Below are positions 37,066 through 50,600 of a stretch of 64,000 bases of DNA, piece by piece. Source of the DNA: Edaphochlamys debaryana (taxonomy: Eukaryota > Chlorophyta > Chlorophyceae > Chlamydomonadales). Positions within the stretch are counted from its first letter, which is position 1; the number at the start of each line of letters is the position of its first letter. The stretch covers positions 372,001 through 436,000 of the forward strand of contig JAEHOE010000086.1 in assembly GCA_016858145.1 (NCBI GenBank), written 5' to 3'. Made by a program: the position numbers and the translations under genes. Below the pieces are notes generated by a model. It was given only the letters and a program-made list of their open reading frames with translations, did no database searches and was not told where the DNA came from.

Positions 37066-37872
37066 GCGGCCGCACGCACTTTTCCCAAGCCGAGCCAGGG
37101 CTCCCCCTCACTCGCTGCAGCGGAGCGGGCGGGCGGGAGCCCAGCCTGCCCTCCCCTTGAGCGGGGGCGGCTCCGCAAGCGAGGGAGGCGCGGTCTCGAG
37201 CTTGGGCTGTCGGCGGCCCGCTTGAGCCAGTGGCGAGGGTCGATGAAGAGCCGGTCGGCTCGCAGCCGCCGCGTGCCAACTCTGCCGCCAGTGACCCGGC
37301 GAGGTTCCGGCGGGGAGGACAGCCGCCGTGCGGCGCCGTGCTGTGGCCCACTGGGGACGTGGCGCGAGCGGCAACCGCCTGGAGCCCGGCCCAACCGAAC
37401 AACTGCCTCTTGGCCGTTGGCTGCGGTTTGACGGAAGGGGGCCCGGGAGTGGGTGTCGGCAAGGGTTGACGTGTGAGTTGCATGGTTGGGGCACGGGGCC
37501 TTTCGTCCCTGTCCCTTTTGGCTCGCAGTGTGGGGATCGCACACTAGGGCGCTGCTCGTTGCTTAGCGACGCTGTCGAAGCCTTTGCTTTAAGAATCTCA
37601 TTAGTACCGTACCTTGCGGCTGGGTATTTTCGGGCCTGATTTGGCTCATCACCATTCCTTCTACTTCTCTGATCTAGCTCATGTACTGCCCCGAACAAAT
37701 GGATGGATGACACTTGCTGAGGGGGCGCTTGGCTGTGATGCGTCGAGGAGCCACAGATGGGGAGGACCGCGCTTTTGCCCAGGGTCTTCTGTTGAACTGT
37801 TTTGCGTGGGGCCGCGTCCTTCCCCCGGCTTACTTGGGGTCCGCGACTGGGCTTGAGGGCGGCTGTGCGCAA

Positions 37873-37877
37873 TGTAA
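37873..37877 (+). terminator. TGTAA poly(A) signal, probable 3' end of MAPEG duplicate B
   Basis: Same position relative to the stop codon as the signal in the left copy, about 0.8 kb downstream. Confidence 0.5.
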
Positions 37878-38379
37878 CCCTTACTCATAATACTCAAGGA
37901 TGGCTAGTTGGCTACGGGTAACGTTTGCTGAGAGTGACATGGGGCTCTCATGGCGGCAGGCCTTCCCCCCAGCGCCGGACCACGCCTAGCGCCGCCTGCA
38001 GTGTTACCGGTCCGCAGCCCCCAATAGCCCCCGTCTTATGTGACTTTGCTGGCAGCTCGTCTGGCCATGTCAAGCGGTGTGACAGGCCTACCAGCAGTGC
38101 CGGTCGATTTCTGTCGGCATGTCGAGCGGCTTAGCATGGCCGTGGCATCCCATGGCATCCGTCCGGTTGGGCTCCGAGTTCGTGTGACTGCGAACCCGTG
38201 CTGGTATTCCCTAAGCTTTACGGTTGTACTCCACAAGCAGCCCCGAGTTATTACAACCCTGGTGCTGGCCGGCCGTGTCTGTCGAGCGGGTGCGGGGGCC
38301 ACTGCGCCAGGTAGGCACCGGTGGTTGCCCATTCCTAGCTGCGTACCTGCCGTTCACGCGCATTGCGCCTTACGTATAG

Positions 38380-38389
38380 CCATATATAG
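38380..38389 (+). promoter_or_regulatory. Possible TATA-like element upstream of the giant gene
   Basis: CCATATATAG in an otherwise GC-rich region, about 285 bp upstream of the start codon. The same motif occurs at 43161 inside an intron and at 58662, so on its own it is weak evidence for a promoter. Confidence 0.25.
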
Positions 38390-38673
38390 TAATGCGGTGC
38401 GGAAGCGTCCTATTGCCAAGCTCGGACTGAAGCGCACGCCACATTCCCGCCGAGTTCTCCTCTAGCGTGTAACCTGCACCAAAGGCGCTGCATTAATAGA
38501 GTCCTATACGTAGCGTGGACAGCTTCAATCTTACAGCCAGGAGCTCAAACTACAGGAAATGCGGTCGTCAGGCACTCGCCTGTGCGGCCGCACCGGCCCG
38601 CCTCTGTGCTTAGATAGCATTGTGTAGAGCTCAGTGCGAGCTGCGGTGCTGTCGCACCATCGGCACCGCGGAC

Positions 38674-41600
38674 ATGCGGCATCGACGAGGGACCGTGCGG
38701 CCTGCCGCGAGCTTATCAAGCCACGGCATTATCGTGGTTTTGGTGCTGGCGCTCCGAAGCGCATCGACGCTGCGCGTCGTCCGCGTGTCGGAGCTGTCGC
38801 GAGGGCCGGCGGCATGGACGGGGGCGGGCGCGGATGCCGCCGGGACCCGTGCCAGTCCGCCCACCCCTGCCTCAGGAGCGGGCCCTGCTACGCCCGCGGT
38901 GCTAGCAGCAACAGCAACAACAACATCAGCAGCAGCAGCCACAGCTGCCACAGCAGCAGCAGCAGCAGCAGCGTCTAGAGGCTTGGACGGCGCGGAGCAG
39001 GCCGCTGGGGGTCCCGGGGCGGGGCAGCTGCGGGGCCGACCCCTGCACGTCCACGGCCAGGGCCGTACACCCGACCCGGCCCTAGGACTTCCAGTGCAAC
39101 ACGCAGCAGCGTCCGAGGCGTCATCATTAGTCCCATTAGCACCAGTGGCAGTGGACGGGTCCGACCAAGCGCTGCCAGACTCCCTCCACCGACCGACCGG
39201 GGCGCCTCTCCCCATAGGCGATGGTACCGTCAGCCGTGCGGGTGGAGGCGGAAGCGGAAGCGAAAGCGAAAGCCTGCAGGGCGGCGACGGCGGCGGCGGC
39301 AGCGGTGGCGGCGGCGGCAGCGGCGGCGGCGGCGGCAGCGGCAGGGCGGCATCCAGCAGCAAGGGGGGAGGCGTTGTCGGTGTCCGGCACCACGACCCCC
39401 GGCTGACGCAACCGCAGAGGGGCTCGGCCACGGGGACCACTGGGGCCCAGCCGCAGGACCTCAGGGGCCCAGGTCCAGGCCCAGGCCCGCGCCCCGCAAC
39501 CACCCAGCGCCAATCCACGTTCCGGTCTCTTGGCCATGACGCCGGCGCCGTCGTGGGTCGCAGCCCCCGGCAGCGGCGGTCTCGGGCTCTTGGCGAGAAT
39601 GCGGACTACAGCTACCTGCAGACGGCGTTCGATACGTGGAATGGGGGCATGTGCCTGGTCAGCCCCAGCGTGTGCCAGGTGGGGCGGGGCGGGCGGCGGG
39701 CGGCGGGCGGCGGGCGGCGGGCGGCGGGCGGCGGGCGGCGGGCGGCGGGCGGCGGGCGGCGGGCGGCGGGCGGCGGGCGGCGGGCGGCGGGCGGTGGGCG
39801 GCGGGCGGCGGGCGGCGGGCGGCGGGCGGCGGGCGGCGGGCGGCGGGCGGCGGGCGGCAGCAGCGGTTGCGGAGGGAGAGGCGAGGGGCGAGGGGCGTGA
39901 GGGGTGGGGTGGGGAGGATTTTGACAGGAGGTCAAAGTGTACGTGTGTTCACTGGGCCCCGGGCTCGGTCGCCCATCAGTCGAACCGTGGCGGGGTGCAA
40001 GGGGTGGGCTCGGGTCTTGCTGGGGTGGCGTGCGGCCGTGCGGGTCCCGCGCGTGCCTGCCTGACTCCAGACACGCCGTGGGGTCCGCGTTCGGGACGTG
40101 AGGGTGGGGTGCTCGTGCTGAGGAGCCAGCCGGCAGCGGGGTTGTGGGACGCAGGAACGGCCCGGGTGCGATGTTGGCGAGCGTGTTTGGGGGAGGGGGT
40201 GCTCGAGGGTGGGCTGGGCGGTCGCCGGTTGCCGGTTGCCCCACCCCAGAGCCGCACCCGCATCCCCAGCCCATCCCCCTCTCACGGTGGGCACCTGACT
40301 CCCACCCCCCGTGCCCCGCCCCCCCCCAACGCCCACAGACGGACGACCTCTTTGGCGTGGACGACACCAAGTGCATGCTCACGTGAGCGGTTGGGCCGTT
40401 GGCGGTTGGGCCGTTGGCGGTTGGGCGGTTGGGCCTGAGCGGCGCTGCGCGCTGCCGCGCGGTTAGCGGCGCTGCCCTGGCGCTTGACGCATTGGGGCCT
40501 GATTCCAGCGGTGGGCGTCATTGCCAGGCCTCCCCGTCTGGCGCCTATAGCGGTTTGCCCCAGAACTACCCCGTGTTGGGCGGGGAACCCAGGGTCGCGG
40601 GGACAACTGGGGGGGTGGTGCGAAACCCACCGGGGGCCTGCGGACCCTGCTGCCCCGCTGGTCTCCACCCCACCCCATGACTGACACGCTGTGTGCTGTG
40701 CGCTTCATGTGTGATTCACGTGCTGTGTGCTGTGCTGTGCTGTGCCGTACGGCAGGTACGTGGAGGGCCTGGGCTGGGGCAACGTGGACGAAGCCACGCT
40801 GTGCGGCAAGCAGGTGAGCGGGGGGGGGGGGGGGGGGGGGGGGGGCCGGGGGTGGACGCGCGTGTTTCGCAAAACAGGACACGTCGGTTGTGCGAGGGAT
40901 GCACATGCGGACAGGTCAGAGGTGGAGGGGGCTGGTGGGCAGGCAGCAGTCAAGAGCGGTGCAGATGGAAGGCTGCGGGCGTGCAGCCGCCGGCCCCACA
41001 GCCCCCCTCCCTGCCTGTTTGCCTCCTTGCTCAGGCTGGGACCGGGACCAGTGAGATCCACGTGCTCGTCAACGGTACGGCAGATGCGTACGTGGGTGAC
41101 GTCATCGCCTTCCTTGAGGAGGTACGGCACTGGGCACGGGTATGACAGGGCAAGCCTGCCTGCTTCTTATAGCAAAGGCTCGTCGTGCTGTCACCGGTCC
41201 ACGCATCTCCCCTTGCCCCAACCGCCAACCGCCAACCTGCCAACCGCAAACCGCAGGCCACCGGCTGGCTGACGGTTACGCTGCGGCTCAACTGCCCGTG
41301 GCTGGCGGCTGTGGGCGGGGGGCTGCCGGGGGGCGGCATCCGGGTGGCTGTCAGCGGCCCCGGGGGCACGTCCTGGCCGGAGCAGTGGCTCAACGCCACA
41401 GCGACAGGTGGGCAGCAGCACAGAGACATAGGGAAGGCGCGAAGCGCGCGCGCGGGCCTCCAACGAGGGAGGGGGGATGGGGGAGGGAGGGAGGGGGGTG
41501 GGAGGGAGGGGGGGGGGGGAGGGAGGGGAGGGGGGCCGCAAGCCAGCAACGAGATACACGAGCGGCTGGTGGCGTGCACTAGGGCCCTCCGACGAGGGAG

Positions 41601-44600
41601 GGGAGTCTGCTGTACGGCGATGGAGCCTCGTGTAGGTGCGGCATGCAGGATCTTGTAGCGCCTCGGATGATCCGCCCCACCAGCCTCCTGTCCGGCGATG
41701 GCTGCAGGCCTGCTTGCCCCGGTAACGCTTCAATTGATCCGCCCGACCAACATCCCGCCCGCCGCCAGGCGCTGGTTTCGTCAGCTGCTTCTCGTTCCGG
41801 ATCCAGCTCCGCCAGCCCCGGCCCGACCTGGTGCCCGGGGACAATGCGTGCGACCCAGTGCCGTACAACGTGTCCGTCAGCTTCACTGCACAAACGTACA
41901 AGGTGTGTACGGCGGGGGAGGCACGGGCGTGCGCATTGGAGGCAAGGGCGGGTCATTTGCACGCCTTGGACGGTCACAGCTTACCAGTCTATGCCACGCC
42001 TCCTCTCCGTACTATATTCCTCTCCCGCAGAGTGTGTTTGCGAGTGGTGGACAGGAAGGCGAGGGCACTTGCGCTCTGCTGGACCCAGGTACCGCGGCCA
42101 TGCAGGTACGTCCTACGTACGGCGGGGCCTTACGCTCGTACACAATGTACATCCTGGTCGTACTGTGTGCTGCTGCCGTACGCTTTGAACGCCCCCCCTG
42201 CCCCCCCACACTTCCCTCGTGCTCCGCAGTTCGAGCCCTGGATGGTGTTCGTGCCAAAGCAGTACAGCCCCCCGCCCCCGCCCCCGCAATCGCCCGCGCC
42301 CCCGCTTCCCCCGCCCCGCCCGCCCCGGCCCCTGACCCCCTGGGCACCCGACCGACCTTCGCCGCCCACCCACACGCCGCCTCCCCCACCCGACCTTCCC
42401 GGGCCACCCCCGCAAGAGCCGCCTTCGCCCGGGTCCCCCGCCCCCCAGCCTGCCCCCTCCAGGCCCGCCGCCACCCCCTCCCAGCCCGGGCCCCCCGGCT
42501 CCTCCGAGACCCCCCGAGGAACCCAAGGCCACCCCCCTAGTCCGCGACCCCCCCGCCCCCAGCCCCCACCCCCCGCCGCCCCGCCCGCGGCCGCCCCGGC
42601 CCCTCCCGCCCTCCCCACGCCCGCCCTCCCCCGCCACGCCCTCGCCCGAGCCTCCCAGCCCGGAGCCTCCCCTTCCGCCCTCCCCCGGCCCCTCCTACCC
42701 TCCTTCCGTCCCGCCATACCCGCCGCAGCCCCCCAGCCCGCCGCCCTACCCGCCCCACCCGCCTCGGCCTCCCAACCCGCCGCGCCGCCCACCCGCCCCG
42801 CCCTACCCCCCGCCAAGACCCGCAAGCTCCCCGCCCCCGCCCCCGCCCTCCCCGCAACCCGTGCCAAACCCAAGGCCGCCCCGCCCGCCCCCGCCCCGCC
42901 CCCCTGCTCCCCCACACCCACCCGGGCCAATGCGACCCATGTGAGCTTCCTCTCTATACATCATTCGGATAGTTGGGACAAAGGCTTCGTGTCTGGGAGG
43001 AGGGGTGTGGCCCTTACACGTTGAGCCAGCACCCCCTCCAGCCCACTCATGAGTCATGTCGCCCGCTCTGCTCTCTGCCCAGAGCTCAGCTCCCACACCT
43101 TGCTGCAGGCCAGGCCCAGGCCCTCTCACACGTGGCACATTGCCCTGTCCTTGGCCACTCCCATATATAGTAAAACTGACCCGTGCTGTGCAGGTATCTG
43201 GTGGTTAACAGCACTGCCTACTACTACCAAAAGTGCGTCAACTGCAAACCGCCCAAGCCGCCCAGCCCGCCCGCCGCCCCCTGGCCGCCCCTGAACCCCG
43301 ACCTCGCGCCCCGCCGGCCCCGCCGGCCGCCCCGGCCGCCCCCCTCATTTGCATGGGACGACGACGCAAACGCGTGGGGCGGCTGGGGCGAAGGCGGCGG
43401 CGGCGGCGGCTTGGATTATGAGTACGACTATGACTGGTGAGCTACGTAAGCGTACGGCAATATTGCTCGTGTGTACGGGATAGAGCGCTGGATCCGAGCG
43501 GGGAGTCCGTTGGGCGCCGAATGGTCTTGGCGGCTCTTCCATGACTGGTCAGATTGGCACGGAGGGTCGGGCATTCTCCTTGCTTAGGTGCATGGGGGTG
43601 ATTCGCTGGGGCAGAATGCCGTGGTCACGCGATGGCTCGCACCCTCGCGCCCCTGCGCCATGCTGCCTCCTTGGCCCCTGCTCCCAGGGACGGCCAGCAA
43701 TGGGTGCGTGCGCCCCTACGGCCGCCCATGCCGCCCGCTCCGCCGTTCCCCCCGGAGGATACGGTTTGGTGAGTGGACCCTGCCGGAAGTTGGGTGTGGA
43801 GGATCGGGGGAGGGACGAGCGGTCGCGATCGTGCGGTACGTAGGTAGGTTGCTCCCCGCAGTCCCCGGCTCATATCGTATGGGCCGGGTTGGGCGTTGCA
43901 AGCGCTGTGTGGAGAACCCGCGTGCCTTGCCTCCTCTGCTCCGCTTTCTGTCGTCCTAAAGCGTACCGTAATGTACGACATGCAGGGGCGTGTACTACAC
44001 CGAGGACGTGTACTGGCGGTACGGCACGATGCCGTCGTGGCCAACGGTCTACCCGCCGCCCTAGTGAGATGGGGTTTTCGCCGATGGGGGCGGAGGGGTG
44101 GAGGGGGGCTGGGCCCAAGGCGGCCCTGGAGGGAGTATCCAGGATAAGGTCGGGGGCCTCTTTCCGGTGGAGCGACATGCGAGCTGGGGAATCCCAGGAC
44201 CGGCATTCGGCTGCTGTTGGAGACCTTCAAGTGGGGGTGTGCTTTGGCGGGGCTTGCCATGGGACCCGCCTTTGGCCTAGCGTGGTCCACGGCCACGTCC
44301 TTGGGGTTGAGGCATCCGGCATCAGGCATCCGGCATCCGGCAAACAGCTGGTCCAGTGGCGAGCCCTGGCATTCGCGCCTCTGCCCCCACCCCACCCGTT
44401 CCCTTGCGTAGTGCTCCCGACTGCCCGCCCGACGTGCCACCCGACAGCCCTCCCCCGCCTGCGCCGCCGCCTCCCCCGCCGCCGCCACCGCCGCCACCAC
44501 CGCCGCCGCCCACCCCGCCGCCCAGCTACCCGCCCCCGCCCGAGCTGCCGCCACCGCCTCCGCCGCCTCCGCCACCGCCTCCGCCACCCCGGCCGCCGCC

Positions 44601-47600
44601 GCCACCATCGTAAGAGGGCTCCCCGAGGGGCCGTGGAGGATTCCACATGACTGCCTTGTGTTTGACAAGGCTCCATCTAGTCGTGTAGGTTACATCTACA
44701 TCTAGAGTTCGGATGCGAGTTGGGTATGGCGCTGACGCTTTGACCACTTGCTGTCGCGTGTGTCCATCCCTCGCAGGCCGCCCCCGGACCCGCCGTCGCC
44801 CGAGCCGCCCTCGCCCAGGCCGCCCCGCCCGCCCTCGCCCAAGCCGCCTTCCCCCAAGCCGCCCCGCCCGCCCCCGCCGCCCTCGCCCCCGCCCCTGCCG
44901 CCCTCGCCGGTGGGACGGGCAGAGCCGCGGGGCCTCTCATACACCTACTTAAGGCCCATGCCTCGGTCCCGGCCTCGGTCCCAGTCGGTTGCAGCTTGGG
45001 TGCCCCAGGCATTTGTAACGAATGTCTCTACGTATGAAGACACTCCTGCTGTTGTCACTTGCTGCTCTCCTGCTCGTGCGTCATGTGCGGGATTCTGGCA
45101 TTGCCGCCCTCCCCATCCGCCCCTGCCCTTCCACGATCACCCGCAGGCGCCGCCCTCGCCCCTGCCACCCGCGCCGCCCTCCCCCGTGCCGCCCTCGCCT
45201 GCACCGCCCTCGCCCCCGCGGCCGCCGTCGCCGGAGCCCCCCTCCCCCAAGCCCCCCTCCCTGCCGCCCTCGCCTCGGCCGCCGCGGCTGCCGAGGCTCC
45301 CCCGCCTGCCGCCCTCCCCTCCCGGAGCACCCAGGGTCCGGTGAGCACGGGGCAGAAAGGTTTGGAGGGGCCACGGGCTGCAGAATGCCGGCTTACTACA
45401 GAGTACTGGCATCGGCCGGCCCTTGCCCCCCAAACCCACGACGCAGAGTACTGACATTGGCCCTGCTTTCTACGCTTTCTTCGCTGCAGGCTGCCGGACC
45501 CGCCTCTTCCTCCGCCCACGCCCGTCGCGCCGCCCGCACCCCCGCCCGCCCCGCCCTCGCCCCCCTCGCCGCCGCCGACCCGGCCTCGCACGGGTGAGCG
45601 GGTGGGCGTACGGCACATTCGTGATGCCGTACTGCCGTACGTTGTTGCGTGACCGATCCTGGCTTCTCACGGTTGCAGTGTTGACCCAGTGTGCCCTCCG
45701 CTTTGCCCTCGCAGCCCGGCCTCGCCCGCCGCCCCCCGTCCCACCCCGGCCCCCCACGCCCCCCGCGCCGCCGCCGCGCCCGCCCAACCCCCCCGGCTGG
45801 ATACAACCCGACGCACCCCCACCCCCCCACGCGCCGCCGGGCCCGCCCCCGCCTCCGCCGCCCCCGCCCCCGCCGCCCAGCCCGCTGCCGCCCCCTCGTC
45901 CGCCCCTCCTTCTGCCCTATCCGCCCGTGCCGCCGGCGCCATCGCCCCCGGGATACCCCAGCCCCCCTCCCCCCATTGCACCCCCCTACCCTACGCCGCC
46001 TCTCCCTCCCCCTCCGTGGGCGCCGCCGCCGCCCGCGTACCCCGGCCTCATGCCACCCCCCTCGCCGGGCCCCGAAGGCCTGCCTCCCCCGGGCCTCCCC
46101 TCCCCCACCCACCCCTCCCTCGGCTCCGCCAACCCACCCCACGCCCACCCCAGCTCACCCCAGCCCGCTGGCACCGGGCCCCTATCCTCCACCATCTCCT
46201 CCCACCAGCCCGCTCCCATCAGGCCCCTACCCCCCAACACCCCCGGCACCCCCTTCGCCCCAACCACCTTCTGATTCCGTCCTCACGCCGCCAGCTCCAC
46301 CCATCCCGCCGTCAAGTCCTTCTGCAACGGCCATGCCACCAACAGCGCCTCCCCCAAGCCCCCCCACCCCTCCACTCCCGAATCCACTTCCGCCCCTGCT
46401 CCAGCCGCAGCCCCAGCCCCTCCCGCCTGCTCCATCAGCCCCAACCTACTCCTCTTCGCCTCCACCCTCTCCTCCTTCGCACCCGACCCCCCGGCCTGCA
46501 ACCCCTCTCACCGCACAGCCCGAAGCGCCCACCGCCAGCCCTCCAGCCCCCTCGCCCGCGGCTCCCCCAGCCCCTCCGCCCAGCCCTCCCCCTGTTCCTT
46601 CTCCCCCCGCCCACCCTCCCCTTCCTCCGCTTCCTCCTGCCATCCCGCCTCTGCCGCCGCAGCCCCCTTCACCGCCCAGCCATCCCGTACCGGTACCGCC
46701 TTCCACCCCTCCTGCACCGACACCCCACCCGCCCCTCCCTCCCCCGACCCGGCCGGCACAACCCCAACCCGCGCCGAGCCCCCAAGCTGCTCCACCTCGA
46801 CCCCCCACACCAGCAACCCCGCCCTCTCCACCACCTCCAGTGCCCTCGCCCCCCCACCAGCCGCAGCTCCCGCCGGCCCCACCCAGCCCTCCGTCCCAAC
46901 CGCCACACCCACCATCACCACCGCACCCACCCTCCGCCCCTGCCCCGCCCGCTCAGCCGCCGCCCGCGCCGCCCATCCCTCCGCAGCCCCACGCCTCCAG
47001 CCCCGCCCCCACCCCAGTCCAGCCTCTCAACCCGCCTCTTACCCCCTTCAGCCTTGCACCCAACCCCAAACCTGTTATGCCGCCGTCTCCTCCCACGCCC
47101 CCTCTGCAGCCGCAAACCCCACCAGCACCCCCCACGCCCCAGCCCGCTCCGCCTGCCCCGCTGCTGCCAACCCCAGCTCCCCACACGCCCCGACCTCCCC
47201 TCCCCAACAACACCTCCGCGCCCCCACAGCCACCCTCCCCGCCCCTTCCACTCCTCCTGTGGCCTCCGCCTGCCCCACCACCTTCTACTGCGCCCCAGCC
47301 CACCTTCCCCCCGGGACCGCCGTCGCCTGCCCCGGCCCCGCCCTCGCCATCCCATCCGCCCCAGCCCTTCCCGACACCACCCTTGCCCCCGCTGACGCCC
47401 CCACTTCCGCCCAGCCAGCCAGCCCTGCCACCACCTCCTCCCTCTCCCCCCTCTCCTCCCTCTCCTCCCTCTCATCCCTCTCCTTCCCCCCCGCCCGCTC
47501 TACGCGGTCCGCCCTCTACCTCCCTACCGGTTCCACCCCCTCTCCCTCCGCCATCCTCCCCCACCCAATCATCGCAGCCGCCTTTGCCCCTCGCACCACT

Positions 47601-50600
47601 GCCGCCCCCGAGCCTCCCCCCTCGCCTACCCTCCCCGCCCCTACCGCCCTCCCCACCGCTTGCTCCTCCCTCTCCTCCTCCCCCACTGCCCTCCCCCGCC
47701 CCTACGACCCTCTCCTCCCTCTCCTCCTCCCTCGCCGCCCCTGCAACCCTCGCCGCCCCTCCCACCACCTTCCCAGCCCCTACCGCCCTCCCCTCCCTCG
47801 CCTCAACCTTCACCACCCCTACACCCTTCGCCTCCTCTACCGTCACCTTCCGCGCCTCTGCCGCCCCCTCCGCCCTCGCCTGCACCCTCGCCGCCCCTAC
47901 AACCCTTGCCTCCCCTCCCACCGCCTTTCCAGCCCCTACAACCCTCCCCTCCTCTCCCGCCCGCCCTCCCCGCCTCTGCCTCCTTCTCCTCCCTCGCCCC
48001 CACCCTCGCCGCCCCTACATCCCTCCCCTCCTCTCCCGCCGCCCTCCCCGCCTCTGCCTCCTTCTCCTCCCTCGCCCCCACCCTCGCCGCCCCTACATCC
48101 CTCCCGTCCTCTCCCGCCGCCCTCCCCGCCTCTGCCTCCTTCTCCTCCCTCGCCTCCACCCCCTCCGCCCCTACATCCCTCCCCTCCTCTCCCACTTCCC
48201 TCCCCGCCTCTGCCTCCTTCTCCTCCCTCGCCTCCACCCTCGCCGCCCCTACATTCCTCACCCCTTTCCCCCACGCCCTCTCAACCCCTCCCACCCTTGC
48301 CACCGTCTCCTCCTTCCCGGCCGCCCTCTCCTCCTTCGCCTCCCGAGCCTCCCCCCCTCGCCCCCCTCGCCGCCCCTCCTGCCCCCCGCACCGCCCGGTA
48401 GCCCTCTCCCCCCAGCTCCCCTCCCCTCTCCGCCCCCACCGCCCTCGCCCCCTTCTCCCCAAACCTCCCCGCCCTTGCCTCCTGCCCCACCGACCCCATC
48501 CCCCGTGACTCCCTCACCACCTTCGCCACCCCCCCCACCGCCCTCCCCTGCGTCACCGCCTCTGCCGCCCACCCCGCCATCCCCGCCTCCCTCCCCGCCG
48601 CTACCGCCACCCCTCCCTTTGCCACCACCCCATCCTTTCCCACCGCCATCACCACCGCCCGCGCCTCCCTCCCCGCCCCTACCGCCCTCCCCCCATGCCT
48701 CCGCCGCCCTCCCCGCCCGCACCTCCATCCCCACCTCCCGTGCCGCCTCTGCCTCCACCCCCTCCGTCCCCCCCTCCAGCTCCACCCGGTCCACCCTCCC
48801 CGGCGCCACGGCCGCCATCCCCAGCCCCCTCTCCTCCCCTCCCTCCGCCTCCCCCCGGCCCCCCGCCTCCACCTCCCCTCCCACCCCCATCCCCCGCCTC
48901 CCCATCTCCTCTCTCCCCGACCTCGCCCCTCTCCTTTACAAACGCCCCGCCACCTCCCGACCTCCTCCCCGGCTTGGGCTCCTCTCCGCCTCCCGCCCCT
49001 CCGCCCGCGGCCCCACCCCCTCCCGGCCTCCTCCGCTCGCCGCCTCCCCCTGCCCAGCCCCCCCTACCCCCGGCACCCCCGCCTCCGCCCCCTGTGCCCC
49101 CTTCGCCTCCCGCCAACGCCGTTGCCGTGGTGATAACGTTTCCGACGCCCTTGAGCCCCAATGCCAACCTAACGGAAATCTTCGGGGCTCTCAACGGTCA
49201 GTAGTTTTGCTATGCAAACTTGTTGGGGTTTCGGTAGGGCTGAAAAACTGCATCCGTCTACACATTGTTCCAATGCTGTGTAGGTACGGTGTACGAGCTT
49301 GACTACAACTTTCTCACCGCCAGCGTCAAGTTCCAGGTAAGCCGTTTCTTGCCCTCGAAACCCTTTCGGCTGCCCTCGCCGTGGCCTCTTGCACGGGTCC
49401 GCCTACATGAGCAGCTCCCCAGCCCATCGCTCTCGGTTTACCTCACCCCACCCCTTGGCCTCCGCTTGCCTCCGTGATCCCGCTCAGCTTAAGCAACCCC
49501 CCCTCGCTTGTGCTCCCAAACCATGCCGTGTCACTCCGTGGGCCCTCGCCCCCCTCCGTCCATGATCCCGCGCAGCTTTAATACATGCCACCCCCAACTG
49601 ATGGCACATCTCTCCCCTTCTTCGCCCACCCCTGTCAGGGAGACTCCCCCTATGCAGACTGCTCCGATGGCGTCCAGGGGATCATGAGGGTCCGTCTGGC
49701 GCAGATGATGGGGTTCCCGGAGAGCCAGATCAGCATCGCGTGTACGACATCTGCCCGGCGGCGGGGCCTGCTGAGGGCCGCCACGACCCGGCGCTTGGCG
49801 CAGGACCAGGTGGGCCCAGGCAGGCCCAAGCGAGGGGGGACCCGGGCCGGGCCCGGGCCGGGCCCATCGGCTGGACAGGGTTTTGGGACTAGGTGATCCC
49901 TGCTGATAACGGTAGCCGATACCCATGCGTGCCTGTTACAGGCCTTACGGCCCTTAGCCGCTGCCACCCCCCGCCACCCCGCCTCATGACCGCAGGACTG
50001 CCTCCCAGCGGCACAGTCGGACATAACTTTCAAGGTAGGGCCACCCATACAGAGGGTCCGGCAGATGGCAGACACGTGCCCTCTCGGCCACCCAGCCCAC
50101 GCACCCGTCGTGAGCACCCACGCACTCATCCACCCCTTCACTCGCCCTCAGCAACTATCTTATTCCCTCTTCAACCCGCAATGCCACCCCCTCTCCCCCA
50201 GATCCCCCCCGCTGAGCCCGTGGAGGAGGTCCGATCCAGCGCATACTCAGCCATCACCTCGGGGCTTGAGGTACGGCAGATCACATCAGACTCCGTCGTA
50301 CGGCTAGCAGCCTTGTTCTGCATACGGCATTCCCTGCTGGCCATCTAGCTCCTCTTCCATTAGCGGATGCCATTGTACGGCATACGGCATACGAGCTGTT
50401 GCGCTGCCCCCCCTTTCGGCCCCTCGCACCCAGGGCGCGTGTCCCCTGGGGCTGCTGGCGGGGTCGTGGGCGGTCACCGGTTCCGTGGTGAGGCGGGGGT
50501 GGGGGCGGGGGCGGAGGGGTAAACCGAGGGAATGACGTGTGTGTTTTTGGGGGCGGCAGGGTGTGGCCCCCTGGGTCTGCTGGCGGGTGGCTAGGGGGGG

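Larger units (their letters stand above)
37066..38673. other. Spacer and promoter region upstream of the giant gene
   Basis: Duplicate of 23123-24731. Contains the likely MAPEG 3' UTR and then the promoter of the giant gene. A CCATATATAG TATA-like sequence lies about 290 bp before the ATG. Confidence 0.5.
27444..41388 (+). repeat. Tandem segmental duplication, right copy (13.9 kb)
   Basis: Near-identical to 14227-27443. The extra length comes mainly from a 706-bp segment at 34055-34760, which the left copy lacks, and about 41 bp near 27686 with two copies of TATCGACGG. Smaller differences include a 20-bp segment at about 15240 present only in the left copy and a longer poly-G run at about 40820. 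The right copy runs uninterrupted into the rest of the giant gene, so its right boundary is the ancestral arrangement. Confidence 0.97.

Noticed and set aside
45691..49302. Single 1,203-codon plus-strand frame through the shaft
   Set aside because: It is open only because C-rich DNA lacks stops. Its first part is Arg-rich nonsense, it turns Arg/Leu-rich at about 47950-48350, and it does not splice correctly to exon 15 or exon 17.
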